A DNA stretch of 64,000 nucleotides, taken from contig NZ_SRRY01000002.1 of assembly GCF_004792295.1 (NCBI RefSeq), positions 434,001-498,000 of the forward strand. The letters run 5' to 3'. The translations under genes were made by a program, and so were the position numbers. Each line of letters starts with the position of its first letter. Within the stretch, counting starts at the first letter, position 1. The notes under the pieces are model-generated. The model made no database searches, had not been told where the DNA came from, and worked only from the letters and a program-made list of their open reading frames with translations. This DNA comes from Pseudoalteromonas sp. MEBiC 03607. Lineage in GTDB: Bacteria; Pseudomonadota; Gammaproteobacteria; Enterobacterales; Alteromonadaceae. Positions 38,919 to 47,664 of this stretch are shown one piece after another.

Positions 38919-39407
38919 AGTGTTTCTCTTGTCATTTTTTAAAGTAATTGTACTGATATAACGTTATGTCAGCACTTTATGTAATCCTAGTGTTGGTTGT
39001 TAGTATGAGATTACACAAAGATGGCACGAATGTGTGCATGAGTGAGGCTGATATAACTTTGCGGTTAATATATAGAGCATACTGTGTATCGATAGCAATA
39101 ATCTCATTCGTTGCGATAAGGTGATTATTGGCTGCGATAAGTGGTTAATTTTCGTAAATGTCAGCGTATCTTTTTCGACTTCTCAAGCTAAATTGTTATC
39201 AGATACTGTTTAAAATTAATACTCATAATGCAAGTTCGTCCTTACGTTTATAGCTGCATGACAATGATGGTGTGAAAGGTCCAAAAATTAGCTCTTGATA
39301 AAGTTTTGTAATGTTATATTGTATCATTTTCTTTGGTGCGATAGCACTTATTCAGTTCATCAGAATTGATGCTTTAGCAATATATATAAATAATACAAGA
39401 AGTTGAT
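38919..39407. promoter_or_regulatory. Long dcp-folE2 intergenic region
   Basis: 489 bp between divergent genes. It holds the Zur-like site at 39310-39328 and two copies of TGCGATAAGKTGGTTA-like words near 39114-39160. Otherwise AT-rich with no ORF or RNA gene that I can see. Confidence 0.45.
39310..39328. promoter_or_regulatory. Zur box upstream of folE2
   Basis: AATGTTATA-T-TGTATCATT: the left half is the consensus gammaproteobacterial Zur half-site, and the right half matches its mirror image at 7 of 9 bases. It lies 80 bp before a zinc-independent GTP cyclohydrolase, a classic Zur target. Confidence 0.7.
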
Positions 39408-40292
39408 ATGCAATTACCCGATATAACCTCGCACTCTAATACAGATTTTCAATCACCTTTAAAATGGGTTGGCATGGAAGGTATCGCATTACCTTGTAAA
39501 CTTGCACAACCTAATGTTGAGGCGCACCTTAATGCCAAAGCAGATATTTTTGTCAGCCTTGATAGCGATGCAAAAGGCATTCATATGTCGCGTCTCTATT
39601 TACTACTTAATCAGCTATTGGCTAAACAAAGCTTAACTAGTCAGCGTGTTAGTGAGTTTATGAATGCCGTTTTAGCATCACAAAAAGACTTAAGTAAAAG
39701 CGTAAAACTGGTGCTGCATTTTGATTTACCAGAGCTAAAACCTGCGCTCCTGAGCGACCATTGCGGTTACAATGCTTACCCTGTAGTTTTAACCATCACG
39801 AAGCAGCAATCACTTACCATTAACTTAAAAGTCGATATTGCCTATAGCAGCACGTGCCCATGTTCAGCGGCATTATCGAGGCAGCTTTTGAGCGAAGCGG
39901 TCGATAAACAGTTTAGCGATGCCGCTATTGATAAAGCATCTTTAATCAATTGGCTCACAAGTGAACAGGGCTCTATTGCAACCCCTCATAGCCAGCGCTC
40001 ATATGCGTATATCGATGTCACTTTTAGTAACGAAAAGCTTCCGGATATTAGTGGCTTTATCACAGTCTGTGAGCAAGCCATAGGGACCCCAGTGCAAACC
40101 GCCGTTAAGCGTGAAGATGAACAAGCATTTGCCGCCCTTAACGCAAAAAACTTATTATTTTGCGAAGATGCAGCAAGGCGGCTAAAGCAGTGCTTCGAAA
40201 CCATGCCAGGTATTACTGATTACCAATTTAAAGTGGAGCATCAAGAAAGCTTACACGGCCACAATGCTGTGGTTTATGAGTCTAAGTATTAG
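39408..40292 (+). CDS. folE2: GTP cyclohydrolase IB (zinc-independent)
   Basis: 294 aa, COG1469. Makes dihydroneopterin triphosphate from GTP for folate and queuosine, using metals other than Zn, so it replaces FolE in zinc starvation. The family core is present: GMEGIALP, DAKGIHMSRLYLLL, CPCSAALSRQL (the conserved Cys) and QRSYAYIDVTF. The C-terminal VEHQESLHGHNAV is also conserved. AAGAAG SD. The Zur box upstream supports zinc-dependent control. Monocistronic. Confidence 0.93.
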   Translation: MQLPDITSHSNTDFQSPLKWVGMEGIALPCKLAQPNVEAHLNAKADIFVSLDSDAKGIHMSRLYLLLNQLLAKQSLTSQRVSEFMNAVLASQKDLSKSVKLVLHFDLPELKPALLSDHCGYNAYPVVLTITKQQSLTINLKVDIAYSSTCPCSAALSRQLLSEAVDKQFSDAAIDKASLINWLTSEQGSIATPHSQRSYAYIDVTFSNEKLPDISGFITVCEQAIGTPVQTAVKREDEQAFAALNAKNLLFCEDAARRLKQCFETMPGITDYQFKVEHQESLHGHNAVVYESKY

Positions 40293-40416
40293 GCCCTACA
40301 GCCTTATTTGGTTTACAAACTTTGACATTAGCGGTCGCAAATTATTGCTATTGGCTAGCACAATGATAATGATAAGAGCGCTAACAAGATAAACATAACA
40401 AATATAAAGGACGACT

Positions 40417-42576
40417 ATGCGTTTTAAATTTATTGCTGCTGCAGTGGGTCTGGCTGTAGCAAATGTTGCTGTTGCCGACGAAGGCATGTGGCAACCTCAC
40501 CAGCTACCAGAACTTGAATCTATCCTAAAAGCGAAAGGCTTAAGCATTGATGTTGAGTCAATTTCAAAATTGACCGAGTTTCCGATGAACGCAGTAATTA
40601 GCCTTGGTGGTTGCACTGCTTCGTTTGTTTCACCAAAAGGCTTAGTTGTAACAAACCATCACTGTGCCTATGGTTCGATTCAATATAACTCAACCACCGA
40701 AAATAACATTTTAGAAAATGGCTTTTTAGCTAAAACAACGGGCGAAGAAGTACCTGCAGCGCCGGGTTCTCGTGTTTATGTGACAGAGCAAGTGACAGAA
40801 GTTACCGATAAAGTAAACCAAGGTACTGAACAGCTAACAGGTAAAGCACGTTTTGATGCCATTGAAGCAAATGAAAAAGCACTTGTTAGTGAGTGTGAGC
40901 AAGACCAAAGCTACCGCTGTAATGTGTATACCTTCCATGGTGGTCTTGAATATTACTTAATTAAAGCGCTTGAAATTAAAGATGTACGTTTAGCATATGC
41001 ACCAGCGATGGGCGTAGGTAAATACGGCGGCGATATCGACAACTGGATGTGGCCGCGCCACACCGGTGATTTCTCGTTCTATCGCGCGTATGTTGGCAAA
41101 GATGGCAAGCCTGCTGAATATTCAGAAGATAACGTACCGTACCAGAGTGATGCGTTTTTAAAAGTAAGCGCTAAAGGCGTACAAGAAGGCGATTTTGTGA
41201 TGGTTACCGGTTATCCGGGCAGCACAAACCGCTACCGTATTTCGCCTGAAGTTGATTACGTGTTTAACACAGCCTACCCATTAGCGCGTAAATATAATTC
41301 TAAATATGTCTCGTTAATTGAAGAAAATGCCCCGGATGGTTCAGAGGCACGAATCGCTTATGAAAGCACGATTGCGGGTTACAACAACTACATTAAAAAC
41401 TATGGCTCAATGATTGAGAGCTTTAACAAAGGTTCAATGTATAGCCGTAAGCAACAATTTGAAAAAGATCTCACTGCGTGGATCAATGAAGATAGTAAGC
41501 GCAAAGCTAAATACGGACATGTACTTGCTGATTTAACGGCGTTAGTTGCTGAGTCTCAAGAGCACAACCAACGTGACCGTATGTTAGGTTACGTACACCG
41601 CTCACAAATGATGTCATCGGCTCGTATGCTGTATCGTTTAGCTTATGAAAAACAAAAGCCAGATGCTGAGCGCGAAAGCGGTTATCAAGAGCGTGATATG
41701 CCGCGTATTAAATCACGCCTAGAAAGCATGAGTCGTCGTTATGATGAAACCGTTGATAAAGCCATTTTATTGTACTTTATTGAGCAATATGCAGCTTTGC
41801 CAAACGATGAGCGAGTTGCAGAGGTAGATAAAGCGCTTGGTTTAACCAATGGTTTTGATAAACAAAAACAACAAGCGTTACTTGATGATATGTATGCTAA
41901 ATCGGTTCTTGCAGATGAAAGCAAACGTTTATGGATGACAGAACTTGACCTTGCTCAGTTAAAGCAAAGTAGCGATCCATTCATTCAATACGCTCAGGCT
42001 GTTTTTGCCGTTACTAAAGACATTGAAGATGCGAAAAAAGAGCTGGCTGGTAAACAGCAAGCTGCTCGCCCTGCATTAATGGAAGCAATTATCGCTTATA
42101 ACAAGGCACTTAATAAGCCTGTTTATGCTGATGCTAACAGCACCTTGCGTGTAACTTACGGCACGGTAGGCGGCTATTCACCGCAAGATGGCTTAGTGGC
42201 AACCCCCTTTACATCTTTAGAAGGCTTGCTTGCAAAAAATACCGGTGTTGAACCATTCAACTCACCAGAAAAGCAAAATGAGTTAATTAAGCAAAAGCTT
42301 TATGGCGATTACACCGGCGGTATGAATACGGTTCCGGTTAACTTTTTATCAAATGTAGATACCACAGGTGGTAACTCAGGTTCACCAACATTAAATGGTA
42401 ATGCTGAGCTAGTTGGTTTGTTATTTGATGGTGTTTACGAAAGTATTATTGGTGATTGGGATTACGATGAAAACTTAAATCGCTCGATTCACGTTGATTC
42501 ACGATACATGTTGTGGGTGATGGATAAAGTTGATAATGCTCAAAATCTACTTAAAGAGATGACTATCGTTAAGTAA
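40417..42576 (+). CDS. S46 dipeptidyl peptidase (DPP7 type), periplasmic
   Basis: 719 aa with signal peptide (cleaved near VAVADEG). Releases dipeptides from peptide N-termini. The catalytic His is in TNHHCAYGS (residues 79-87), the Ser is Ser654 in GGNSGSP. The specificity position after LLFD is Gly, as in DPP7 (hydrophobic P1), not Arg as in DPP11 (acidic P1). WPRHTGDFSFYRAYV is a family hallmark. AAGGACG SD. Fits amino-acid use by peptides alongside the M1, S9 and M3 enzymes. Confidence 0.92.
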   Translation: MRFKFIAAAVGLAVANVAVADEGMWQPHQLPELESILKAKGLSIDVESISKLTEFPMNAVISLGGCTASFVSPKGLVVTNHHCAYGSIQYNSTTENNILENGFLAKTTGEEVPAAPGSRVYVTEQVTEVTDKVNQGTEQLTGKARFDAIEANEKALVSECEQDQSYRCNVYTFHGGLEYYLIKALEIKDVRLAYAPAMGVGKYGGDIDNWMWPRHTGDFSFYRAYVGKDGKPAEYSEDNVPYQSDAFLKVSAKGVQEGDFVMVTGYPGSTNRYRISPEVDYVFNTAYPLARKYNSKYVSLIEENAPDGSEARIAYESTIAGYNNYIKNYGSMIESFNKGSMYSRKQQFEKDLTAWINEDSKRKAKYGHVLADLTALVAESQEHNQRDRMLGYVHRSQMMSSARMLYRLAYEKQKPDAERESGYQERDMPRIKSRLESMSRRYDETVDKAILLYFIEQYAALPNDERVAEVDKALGLTNGFDKQKQQALLDDMYAKSVLADESKRLWMTELDLAQLKQSSDPFIQYAQAVFAVTKDIEDAKKELAGKQQAARPALMEAIIAYNKALNKPVYADANSTLRVTYGTVGGYSPQDGLVATPFTSLEGLLAKNTGVEPFNSPEKQNELIKQKLYGDYTGGMNTVPVNFLSNVDTTGGNSGSPTLNGNAELVGLLFDGVYESIIGDWDYDENLNRSIHVDSRYMLWVMDKVDNAQNLLKEMTIVK
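42198..42212 (-). repeat. Recurring motif, variant copy 5
   Basis: Reverse complement of GTAAAGGGGGTTGCC inside the S46 gene. It is read in a different frame (ATPFT) from the copies in sbcD and the DUF4392 gene, so coding constraint does not explain the match. Confidence 0.6.
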
Positions 42577-42603
42577 TCTAAGTTTAACGTTAATTTAAGC
42601 ATT

Positions 42604-42634
42604 AAAATGCCAGTCTTATAGACTGGCATTTTTG
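42604..42634 (+). terminator. S46 gene terminator
   Basis: 12-bp stem AAAATGCCAGTC with loop TTATA and a T-rich tail. Confidence 0.9.
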
Positions 42635-42762
42635 TTTTTTATAAAAATAAAAACATTAAATATCATGAGGTTGAAAAATATTTATAAAAATTAATTTTTC
42701 TTAAGTTTTATTTAAGTTTCGCTCGATAAATTTTACACATAACCTAAGTGGAGCGAACAATT

Positions 42763-43404
42763 ATGCTTTCAGTTCAACAATCACATCAAACTCAATTTCA
42801 AGAGCCTGCCTTTGTTTGCACGCGTGAAGGAGGTCAGTTCCGCGACCGTCTTGAGAGTAATATTAAGCAAGGTTTTGCTGCAGCTTATGATGCGAAAATT
42901 TCGCAGTTCATGCCGCTTCTTTGTGAGCTGAATGTTGATGATGAAGTATGTACGTTAGGTCTTCGCTCTGCATCACAACCTTTGTTTATTGAACAATACC
43001 TCCCTGTGTCTATTGAGCACTTTGTTGGTGCCAAGCGTGAGCACATTTTTGAGTTAGGTAATTTATGCTCAACGCATCGAAAAGCCACCTTGGCACATTT
43101 TGTTTTAATGAACGAAGCACTCTACCAAGCGGGAGCAAAATATTTAGTGTTTTGTGCAACCCGCAAAGTCAGAGCGCTATTAAAAATGCTAGGTGTTAAT
43201 TGCAAAGAAATCGGTGTTGCAAATGCACAAGCACTCCAAGATCCAGCAAGCTGGGGTAGCTATTACGACAACCAACCAACCATTTGTGTGGTTGACCTAA
43301 ACGAAGCACATCAACGTGTATTAAACACCCCAGTTTTATTCAATATTAAACAGCAGTGTTTACAGTCATCCCTTGAATTGGCTGTTTATTTGGAGGCGCT
43401 ATGA
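42763..43404 (+). CDS. Thermostable-hemolysin family protein (PF12261-like)
   Basis: 213 aa; first gene of a nine-gene run. I start at the ATG at 42763, with AAGTGGAG 9 nt upstream, rather than GTG 42748. The block ELGNLCSTHRKATLAHFVLMNEALYQAG followed by VFCATRKVRALLKMLGVN is typical of the family named after Vibrio delta-hemolysin. The fold resembles GNAT acyltransferases, so an acyl-transfer role in a small-molecule pathway is more plausible here than haemolysis. No signal peptide. Ends in an ATGA overlap with the ligase. Confidence 0.8.
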   Translation: MLSVQQSHQTQFQEPAFVCTREGGQFRDRLESNIKQGFAAAYDAKISQFMPLLCELNVDDEVCTLGLRSASQPLFIEQYLPVSIEHFVGAKREHIFELGNLCSTHRKATLAHFVLMNEALYQAGAKYLVFCATRKVRALLKMLGVNCKEIGVANAQALQDPASWGSYYDNQPTICVVDLNEAHQRVLNTPVLFNIKQQCLQSSLELAVYLEAL

Positions 43405-45560
43405 GCTGGTTAACACAGTTACCACACAAAGATAGCGATACCTTAATGGTTTGCCATGAAAGTAATGGTGTGCGCTCAATAACTAAACAAGATTTTACTG
43501 AACAAGTAACTCGTCTGTTAGCTACTTTGGTTGAGTTTAATGCCGAGGGTGTTGCCTTTCAATTAGATAACACACCTGCTTGGTGTGTATTAGAAGCTGC
43601 GCTTAGCGAGCTTAAAAGAGTGGCTATTCCGCTACCAACGTTTTTTACGGCTCAGCAAATAGCGTTTGGTTTGCAAAACAGTGGGGCAGGGCTATTTGTA
43701 TGTGACCGCGCTTACGAAGGCGAGCATGCTAAATTAGTGGCGTTAGTCGATGTATGTAAGCATTACCCTTTATATGTTTACCAATTGAGTAATACACAGC
43801 CAGTTCCTTATTTTGCAAACACGCAAAAGATTACCTTTACGTCTGGCTCAACGGGCACACCAAAAGGCGTGTGTTTATCGCTTGAAAGCCAATTGCAGGT
43901 GGCAACATCACTTTATCAAAGCATTGGTTTAGAAAAACCAAACCATTTATGTTTACTGCCGCTACCGGTTTTGCTTGAGAATTTAGCCGGTGTGTATGCG
44001 CCGCTATTAGCGGGTGGCACGGTTAACTTAGTGCCTTTAGCTGAACTTGGTTTTTCAGGTGCACAGCTACTTGAACCACATAAATTAATAGCCGCAATTG
44101 AACGCACTGAGCCACATACCCTTATTTTAGTGCCTGAGTTGCTGACTTGTTTAGTGGCTTTTGCAAAGCAAGGCTGGCAAGCACCTAAAAGCTTAAAGTT
44201 TATTGCAGTGGGTGGCGCGGTTGTAAGCCAAGCACTTATTAAGCAAGCCCGAGAGTTCGGTTTACCGGTTTATCAAGGCTATGGTTTGTCTGAGTCTTCA
44301 TCGGTGGTGAGCCTAAACACGCGCGATGATGATGACATCGACACCGCAGGGCGAGTACTTAAGCACATTCAATACAAAATTGAAAATGGTCAGCTTTATA
44401 TCAAAGGCTCATTGTTTTTAGGGTACTTAGGTCAAGCAGCGCAAAGTGCCGACGATTGGTATGCAACTGGCGATCTCGTCACTGAGCAAGCAGGCCGCTT
44501 GGTTATTCAAGGTCGCTTGAAAAATCAGCTGATCACCAGCTTTGGGCGCAATATCAGTGCCGAGTGGCCAGAGTCGTTATTGCTTAGCCACAGCCAGGTA
44601 CAACAAGCGGTGGTGATTGGCGAAGGCCAAGCATTTTTAGCTGCGCTTATCTATGCAAACCAAGCGATGAGTGACGATGAACTTGCTGCTCATATTGCGG
44701 CACAAAACGCGCAACTACCCGAATACGCACAGATCAAAAAGTGGCATCGAATGGCAGAGCCTATGAGCCACACGCAAGGTTTATTAACCAGCAATAATCG
44801 CCCCAAACGCGATGTTATTAATCAATTTTTTGCTACAGAGATTTCAGCACTTTATCAAGAGGCGACGAGCATGAGTCAATTTTTCAATACATTACAAGCC
44901 GAAACACAGAAAGAGCGCGACTACCTTTTAGCTGCGCCAATTATTAGCCGCGTTTTTAAAGGTGAAGTCAGCCTGAGTGAATACGCATCGTTCTTAACGC
45001 AAGCTTATCACCATGTTAAACACACCGTGCCACTGCTAATGGCTGTAGGCGCAAAGCTAAGCGATAAACAAGAGTGGTTGCGCGAAGCTGTTGCAGAATA
45101 CATCGAAGAAGAGTTAGGCCACCAAGAATGGGTGCTAAACGATATTGCAGCCTGTGGTTTTGATAAAGAGTTAGTGCGTCATTCTCGTCCACAATTTTCG
45201 ACTGAATTAATGGTGTCGTATGCCTACGATACAATTAATCGCGGTAACCCATTGGCCTTCTTTGGCATGGTGCATGTGCTTGAAGGCACCTCGATTGCCT
45301 TAGCCGATAATGCAGCGGGGCAAATCCGTGAGGTTGTAGGTTTACCTAAAAAGGCGTTTACCTACCTTACCTCGCATGGTGCTCTTGATATTGAGCACGT
45401 GAAGTTTTTCGAAAATCTGATGAACAAAATAGATAACGAGGACGATCAGCAAGCGATTATTAACGCCGCAAAATGTTTTTATAAACTGTACGGCAATATT
45501 TTCCGTGACCTCGATTCAGAACCTTTCTTTAGCGAGGCTGACTTGGAGCAAAGCGCATGA
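43401..45560 (+). CDS. Acyl-adenylating ligase fused to heme-oxygenase-like diiron domain
   Basis: 719 aa. Residues 1-480 are an ANL-type AMP-binding enzyme: FTSGSTGTPKG near 146, GYGLSESS, YATGDLV and the C-terminal Lys in RPKRD. Residues 491-719 are a TenA/heme-oxygenase-like all-helical domain with candidate metal ligands in EELGH, VLEGTS and DIEH, as in UndA-type iron oxidases. The two activities are usually separate genes in my memory. An internal ATG at 44871 with AAGAGG 8 nt upstream could also make the second domain alone. Likely activates a fatty or aryl acid and oxidises it. Cytosolic. Confidence 0.82.
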   Translation: MSWLTQLPHKDSDTLMVCHESNGVRSITKQDFTEQVTRLLATLVEFNAEGVAFQLDNTPAWCVLEAALSELKRVAIPLPTFFTAQQIAFGLQNSGAGLFVCDRAYEGEHAKLVALVDVCKHYPLYVYQLSNTQPVPYFANTQKITFTSGSTGTPKGVCLSLESQLQVATSLYQSIGLEKPNHLCLLPLPVLLENLAGVYAPLLAGGTVNLVPLAELGFSGAQLLEPHKLIAAIERTEPHTLILVPELLTCLVAFAKQGWQAPKSLKFIAVGGAVVSQALIKQAREFGLPVYQGYGLSESSSVVSLNTRDDDDIDTAGRVLKHIQYKIENGQLYIKGSLFLGYLGQAAQSADDWYATGDLVTEQAGRLVIQGRLKNQLITSFGRNISAEWPESLLLSHSQVQQAVVIGEGQAFLAALIYANQAMSDDELAAHIAAQNAQLPEYAQIKKWHRMAEPMSHTQGLLTSNNRPKRDVINQFFATEISALYQEATSMSQFFNTLQAETQKERDYLLAAPIISRVFKGEVSLSEYASFLTQAYHHVKHTVPLLMAVGAKLSDKQEWLREAVAEYIEEELGHQEWVLNDIAACGFDKELVRHSRPQFSTELMVSYAYDTINRGNPLAFFGMVHVLEGTSIALADNAAGQIREVVGLPKKAFTYLTSHGALDIEHVKFFENLMNKIDNEDDQQAIINAAKCFYKLYGNIFRDLDSEPFFSEADLEQSA
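44857..44873 (+). promoter_or_regulatory. Possible internal ribosome binding site
   Basis: AAGAGG, 8 nt, then the in-frame ATG at 44871, exactly at the junction between the ligase and the helical oxidase domain. Could give a free 229-aa oxidase as well as the fusion. Confidence 0.45.
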
Positions 45561-46333
45561 GTAGCCCAGTGTGTGTGCTAACCGGTGCAACAGGGGGCAT
45601 TGGCCGTGCCATTGCCCTTCGCCTTGCAAAAGAAGGTTGGCGTGTATTATTGGTAGGCCGAAATATAAAGCAACTTGCTGCATTGCAATTGGAGTGCGGC
45701 AATGACGCTGAGTATTTTCAAGCCGACCTAAGTAACAGTGAATCTCGCAATGATCTTGCTAAGTTTGCCCAGCAAATTGGCGGCGCAACGCTGCTTATCA
45801 ATAACGCGGGCGTTAATGTGATGCAAGGCTTTAGTGAAATAAGCGAGCAGCAAATTGATCATCTGTTAAATATTAATCTAAATGTACCTATTAAATTGTG
45901 TCAGCTGTTTTTACCACAAATTACCCGTAATAAAGGCACGATTGTGAATATAGGTTCATCGTTTGGCAGCATCGGCTATCCATATCAAACCTTGTACTGT
46001 GCCAGCAAATTTGGCCTTAGAGGAATGACCGAAGCCCTTGCCAGAGAGCTTAGTCACAGTGATGTGAAAGTATTGTACTTAGCGCCTCGTGCCACCGATA
46101 CCGCGATTAATTCGCCGCAAGTACGTGCGATGAACAAAGAGTTGGGTAACACCATGGACCCGCCTGAAAAAGTGGCTGATGCATTAATAGATTTAATTAA
46201 ATCCAAAAAACGTCGCCGTTTTATCGGCTTCCCAGAAACATTATTTGCTCGTATTAACGGGGCATTTCCATCATTAGTTGATAACGCAATAGCAAAACAA
46301 CTTCCTAAAATTAAAAGTTTTTTTGCCAACTAA
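45557..46333 (+). CDS. Short-chain dehydrogenase/reductase
   Basis: 258 aa NAD(P)-dependent oxidoreductase. Cofactor motif TGATGGIG near residue 9, NNAG in LLINNAGV, catalytic Ser in NIGSSFGS and the YCASK Tyr-Lys pair. The Arg in VGRN after the second strand favours NADPH. ATGA overlap with the ligase-oxidase gene places it in the same pathway, as a reductase of the product. C-terminus is basic with a hydrophobic patch. Confidence 0.88.
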   Translation: MSSPVCVLTGATGGIGRAIALRLAKEGWRVLLVGRNIKQLAALQLECGNDAEYFQADLSNSESRNDLAKFAQQIGGATLLINNAGVNVMQGFSEISEQQIDHLLNINLNVPIKLCQLFLPQITRNKGTIVNIGSSFGSIGYPYQTLYCASKFGLRGMTEALARELSHSDVKVLYLAPRATDTAINSPQVRAMNKELGNTMDPPEKVADALIDLIKSKKRRRFIGFPETLFARINGAFPSLVDNAIAKQLPKIKSFFAN

Positions 46334-46353
46334 ATTGATTAAGGTGAATGATT

Positions 46354-47001
46354 ATGACTAAACTAAATTTTAAAGCTCTAATGATGATAGCTGTTATCAT
46401 GGCTGCGCCTGCAAAAGCCGACTTTAATAGCGATTTAAGTTCGGTGCAAAAGCAATGGGCTGTGGTTAATTACGAATTAGTTGACGATGCGCAGCTAGAT
46501 GCCTTTGAAAAGTTAGCGAATGAAACCGCAGAGTTTACAAAAGCGAACGATCAGCAAGCGGCAAGCCATATTTGGTACGGTATCGTGTTATCGAGCTATG
46601 CAGGTGCGAAAGGGGGATTAGGTGCGCTGGGTCTTGCAAAAGATGCCAAAGCACAATTTGAAAAAGCGCTTAAGCTTGATCCACAAGCACTGAATGGTTC
46701 GGCTTATACAAGTTTGGCAACTTTATACGGCAAAGTGCCAGGTTGGCCAATTGGCTTTGGTGATGATGATGAAGCCAAAAAACTGTTTAAAAAAGCCCTT
46801 GAGCTAAATCCTTATGGAATCGATAGTAATTATTTATATGCGTCATTTTTATATGATGAGTATAAGTATCAGTCAGCTAAAGAATTTTTATTAGTAGCTC
46901 AGCAAGCGCCAGCGCGCCCTGATAGACCAAAGGCAGACCTTTACCGCCAACAAGAAATTACTAAACTATTGGCTAAGGTAGAGAAAAAATTAAAGAGATA
47001 A
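46354..47001 (+). CDS. Periplasmic TPR protein
   Basis: 215 aa. I use the ATG at 46354 (AAGGTGA 8 nt before) over 46348. The signal peptide ends near APAKA. TPR-like repeats: KAQFEKALKLDPQALNGSAYTSLATLYG and AKKLFKKALELNPYGIDSNYLYASFLYDE. It resembles TatT-like TPR proteins of substrate-binding systems, but I cannot assign it. Gaps of 20 and 3 nt to its neighbours put it in the operon. Confidence 0.75.
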   Translation: MTKLNFKALMMIAVIMAAPAKADFNSDLSSVQKQWAVVNYELVDDAQLDAFEKLANETAEFTKANDQQAASHIWYGIVLSSYAGAKGGLGALGLAKDAKAQFEKALKLDPQALNGSAYTSLATLYGKVPGWPIGFGDDDEAKKLFKKALELNPYGIDSNYLYASFLYDEYKYQSAKEFLLVAQQAPARPDRPKADLYRQQEITKLLAKVEKKLKR

Positions 47002-47004
47002 GCT

Positions 47005-47664
47005 ATGCATTTATTGCTCGTTGAAGACGACCACTTAGTGGCAGAAGGCCTGTGTCGTTCTTTACGTCAACAAGGTTATAGTGTTGAACACAGTGCAACC
47101 GTTAAGTCAGCGATGCAATGGCTGCAAAATGATGAAATTGAGCTGGTAGTCCTTGATTTAGGACTACCAGACGGTGATGGCATCGACATTCTAAAGCACA
47201 TCAAAAAGCATCGTAAAAACCTGCCGGTGGTGATTTTAACCGCTCGCGGTAGTATTGATGATAAAGTCATGGGGCTAGATTTAGGTGCTGATGATTATCT
47301 TGCAAAACCTTTCGATCCCGCAGAGTTATTTGCACGCCTTCGGGTTGCTAGTCGGCGATTGACCCAAGCTCAAACCAGCACCTTAAAAGTTGGCGATGTT
47401 GAAATGGACACCGCCGCATTTACCGTAAGATTTCAAGATGAGCCGGTAAACTTGCCGCGCAAAGAGTTTATGCTCCTTAAAGCCTTGCTAGAAAACCAAG
47501 GTCGCGTGCAATCAAAACAACAGTTAGAAAGTAAACTATACGAATGGGGCGAAGAGGTGGGGTCAAATACCATCGAAGTGCACATTCATCACTTGCGTAA
47601 AAAATTCCCAAAAGAGTTTATTAAAACCTTGCGTGGTATTGGTTATGTGGTGGGTAAACGCTAG
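47005..47664 (+). CDS. OmpR-family response regulator
   Basis: 219 aa. Receiver domain with acidic pair EDD near residue 8, phospho-Asp in VVLDLGLPDGDG, Thr in ILTARG, Lys in LAKPFDP. The winged-helix DNA-binding domain ends in EVHIHHLRKKFPKEFIKTLRGIGYVV. Closest in style to QseB/PmrA. The stop overlaps the kinase GTG by one base. Position inside the operon suggests it controls this operon or metal/envelope genes. Confidence 0.92.
   Translation: MHLLLVEDDHLVAEGLCRSLRQQGYSVEHSATVKSAMQWLQNDEIELVVLDLGLPDGDGIDILKHIKKHRKNLPVVILTARGSIDDKVMGLDLGADDYLAKPFDPAELFARLRVASRRLTQAQTSTLKVGDVEMDTAAFTVRFQDEPVNLPRKEFMLLKALLENQGRVQSKQQLESKLYEWGEEVGSNTIEVHIHHLRKKFPKEFIKTLRGIGYVVGKR

Noticed and set aside
38919..39407. 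preQ1 or THF riboswitch before folE2
   Set aside because: No fitting conserved core was seen; the Zur box explains regulation better.
42763..43404. Haemolysin/toxin
   Set aside because: The family name is historical; no signal peptide or pore motif, and the operon context is metabolic.
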